Made by a program: the position numbers and the translations under genes. A stretch of 64,000 nucleotides of DNA from Sthenelais limicola (lineage: Eukaryota; Annelida; Polychaeta; Phyllodocida; Sigalionidae), in assembly GCA_942159475.1 (NCBI GenBank), contig OW804094.1, positions 131,054,755-131,118,754 of the forward strand. Direction: 5' to 3'. Each line of letters starts with the position of its first letter. Position 1 is the stretch's first letter. Positions 61,873 to 64,000 of the stretch are shown piece by piece. A model generated the notes under the pieces. That model saw only the letters and a program-made list of their open reading frames with translations, was not told the DNA's origin and did not search any database.

Positions 61873-62774
61873 TCAGGCACATTTACATTCAGCAACAATC
61901 ATGTCTTCGTATGTTGAAACCGACAACTTCCCTTTCTCGTTCACATGCAAAATTTGCAGAGGTTCCATTTTGGTGGCGGTGCAACAGGTTGAAGGAGCCG
62001 CTGCGGGATTCAACTGCTGCATTATAGACTTGATTGTAGCAAACCTGTTGGCTGATCTGTACCTATTGTAACAGGTACCGCTACACACATACGCGTCGTA
62101 GGTCTCGGGTTGTACGATCCAGTCCCACCCCAAGTCCTTAAAGTTAATCTCCAATTTGTAGCGACAACATCGCGTCTCTCCATCGCCTTGCACACAGTCG
62201 TAGGTCTCTCCTTGCGACCGTTTCTGCCTGCCTAAAATTAACTTATCCTGAGTGTAAATGTTTAATGTGGGTGCCAGGTCTGAGTCCCCGATCTCCGCTA
62301 GCACGCTGTTGCTCTCTTCCGATGGATCGAGGAGGGCGAACTCGACTGTGTCCTTTAACACACAAGTGACACAGACGATCTCGAGTCCGTGATTTTTATT
62401 GGCGTCGCTCAGCCAGTCTCCGACAGCTCTTTTCACATTGAAAGATTCCCACCCGGCCCCGGACAGGGAAACGAGTTTGGAATCGAGAAGTCTTTTCCTG
62501 GGGTTTTTCTTGACGCCGTTTCCCGGCTCCAGTAACTGGTAGACATTGATCCTGGTCGTGGATCCCTCCTCATCGTCACCCTGCGTCTCCCCAGCGTTCT
62601 CCGCCCACCACGGCGGCACTTTAGTCCTGAGTTTGTAAAGTTTGAGAGTGGCAGAATAAACGAGGGTCTCCCGGTTAGGTTCTGGAGATGTAGGAATGTT
62701 GACTGAGAAATGTAGGAGCCTCGATGAGGCACTTTGCCAATGCTTTCCACCGGTCCTGCCAACAGGAGGGGCAT
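61873..62774 (-). CDS. TGF-beta superfamily ligand, last exon (propeptide plus mature domain), 5'-incomplete
   Basis: Secreted dimeric growth factor precursor. The exon begins after TTTTCTGCTCTTCAG (minus strand), phase 1 acceptor, and encodes about 300 residues to TGA (61873-61875). The propeptide has WESFNVKRAVGDWLSDANKN followed by a C-V-T-C pair. The furin site RQKR is at 62218-62229. The mature domain (61876-62217, 114 residues) has nine cysteines (C, CC, C-S-G-T-C, CC, C-K-C) with RCCRYKLEINFKDLGWDWI and a terminal DMIVAECKCA. Nine cysteines place it with TGF-beta, activin and myostatin rather than BMPs. Myostatin-like and TGF-beta-like features are mixed, so no subfamily name is given. 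The signal peptide and N-terminal propeptide must come from upstream exon(s) beyond 62774; I could not identify them in 62.8-64 kb. Confidence 0.93.
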
Positions 62775-64000
62775 CTGAAGAGCAGAAAAGAAGAAGAACA
62801 ATCTTTAAAGCAATGACAACATTTGTAAACACCTTTACAGTTGTTACAATAAAACCACATCAAGCAGAAGACTGACCCTAACCTCAAGCATTCCAAGACC
62901 CCAAGCATGAGGAACTAATGCCTTAATTATTGATATAGGGGTGGGGAGAGAGGGATTGGTCTTCCAGGGCACCATGCTACCCCATCCCTGGATATCATAT
63001 CATTTTATTTTTTAGACATACATGTATTATTCTATTTATAGCTTATATTTCAAGTGAATGCATTTTACATAGATCTGCATTCCCAACGTGAAATCCACAC
63101 ACACAAGGAAGATCTTACCACTTCTTACGATCGTGTTTAAACAGTTTACTATTTACCTTAATCGATGCATGTGCAATAAATTCTTTGCATTTTTGTATTA
63201 TTATATATTATATGGGCAGCAGACAAATTGAATCAGTCTCAACCAAGCTTATACATATTTCCATCTCAGTGGCATGAGTAATTCGTGCAACTAGGGTGGG
63301 CCCTATGATTACTGACCGGGAAATTCCCGGTCATCCAGGTGCCTTATTTGGGGGACACTTGGACCATTTTCTGACATGAAATACTCTCATATATAACTAT
63401 ATATAACACATTAATATATGATATATATATATGATATATATATATACAGAGCATACAGAGCATTAGGTCCAGCAAGGGACCCCCATGCACTGCTCTCCTA
63501 TCCAGGGGCCTGTGTATACCAAGCGTCTCCACCTTTCCATCTACCTGATGTCTCCCTATCTAGCATATGGCGGGTGGCACCTGGCTCGTGAGTGGGGCCC
63601 CTTCTTCAGATCCAAGCCAATTGCTGCTACGCAGGCGTAACACTACCACAACCACTACAACCAAGATCGGCGTTACACTACTTGTGTACTTTTCTCAGCA
63701 GGGGCGCCTTTCACTGACTTTAATCAAGCTTATAGCTTATCGGGTGCCCATCTCCCAGGGAAGTTGTATATAGTTGTATTCGACACCCACAAAACATGCG
63801 ATAGTCATGTGTCTGTGTACATATAGCAATTGAAATATTGGTATATATATGATATATATCTGAACATATGTTTACTGTTTATGATCGTAAAACTTTGAAA
63901 CAATTATCTCCAATTCTTATACCAACATGATTGCCCCTCGAAACGACTTTTATTCTCAATGTCAATATTTCTAAGAACGAGGTGTGTAATTATCACGATA
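62775..64000 (-). other. Intron (5' side) of the TGF-beta ligand gene
   Basis: Upstream of the last exon on the minus strand. It holds TA dinucleotide-rich runs near 63415-63446 and a small palindrome, GACCGGGAAATTCCCGGTC, at about 63316. No exon with a signal peptide or TGF-beta propeptide start was recognised, so exon 1 is probably beyond the window. Confidence 0.4.

Noticed and set aside
61673..62071. 132-codon plus-strand frame over the ligand gene
   Set aside because: Antisense shadow of the TGF-beta mature domain, which is clearly real on the minus strand.
62775..62832. Methionine-started hydrophobic N-terminus (MFTNVVIALKIVLLLF) directly upstream of the ligand exon, looking like a signal peptide
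   Set aside because: Tempting, but the segment is the polypyrimidine tract of a strong acceptor (CTTTTCTGCTCTTCAG). A start there would give a propeptide lacking the N-terminal latency part, so an upstream exon is more likely. An alternative promoter cannot be fully excluded.

Overview
The window is animal nuclear DNA. It is AT-rich and gene-poor, its genes are split by GT-AG introns of 0.2 to 8 kb, and the rest is simple repeats and short inverted-repeat transposons. The two recognisable protein genes, a protein 4.1 (band 4.1/coracle) family member and a TGF-beta superfamily ligand, are both metazoan families. A marine invertebrate is likely, and a deuterostome such as an echinoderm or hemichordate is possible, but sequence reading alone does not fix the species.

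Positions 1-39.5 kb (+ strand) hold the 3' part of one large gene, an EPB41-family membrane-skeleton adaptor. I can place 19 coding exons with splice sites. With the optional 42-nt exon and the long Gly-rich exon included they join in phase to 974 residues plus stop. In order they encode the FERM domain from within its F1 lobe, the FERM-adjacent (FA) region, a long lineage-specific Gly/Ser/Pro-rich linker, and the conserved C-terminal domain (CTD). The first coding exon(s) lie upstream of the window. A further intron follows the stop codon, and the 3' UTR probably ends near an AATAAA at 39495. No vertebrate-type spectrin-actin-binding segment is visible.

Positions 39.5-61.8 kb are intergenic. 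They hold a 3' fragment of a LINE reverse transcriptase, several miniature inverted-repeat (MITE-like) families, a 36-bp-stem hairpin and a 0.76-kb minisatellite with an 18-bp unit. No protein gene was found there apart from the LINE relic.

Positions 61.87-62.77 kb (- strand) hold the last exon of a secreted TGF-beta-type ligand: propeptide, RQKR cleavage site and nine-cysteine mature domain. The gene is convergent with the 4.1 gene, and its first exon(s) lie beyond 62.8 kb, unseen or outside the window. The two genes have no evident functional link.

The most notable observations are: (1) the TGF-beta ligand mixes myostatin/GDF11 and TGF-beta sensu stricto features; (2) one MITE family is inserted inside a copy of another; (3) the 4.1 gene has a probable alternative 3' end inside its Gly-rich exon and several candidate alternative exons; (4) there are several undescribed palindromic repeat families. 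I found no evidence for a wholly new multigene system.
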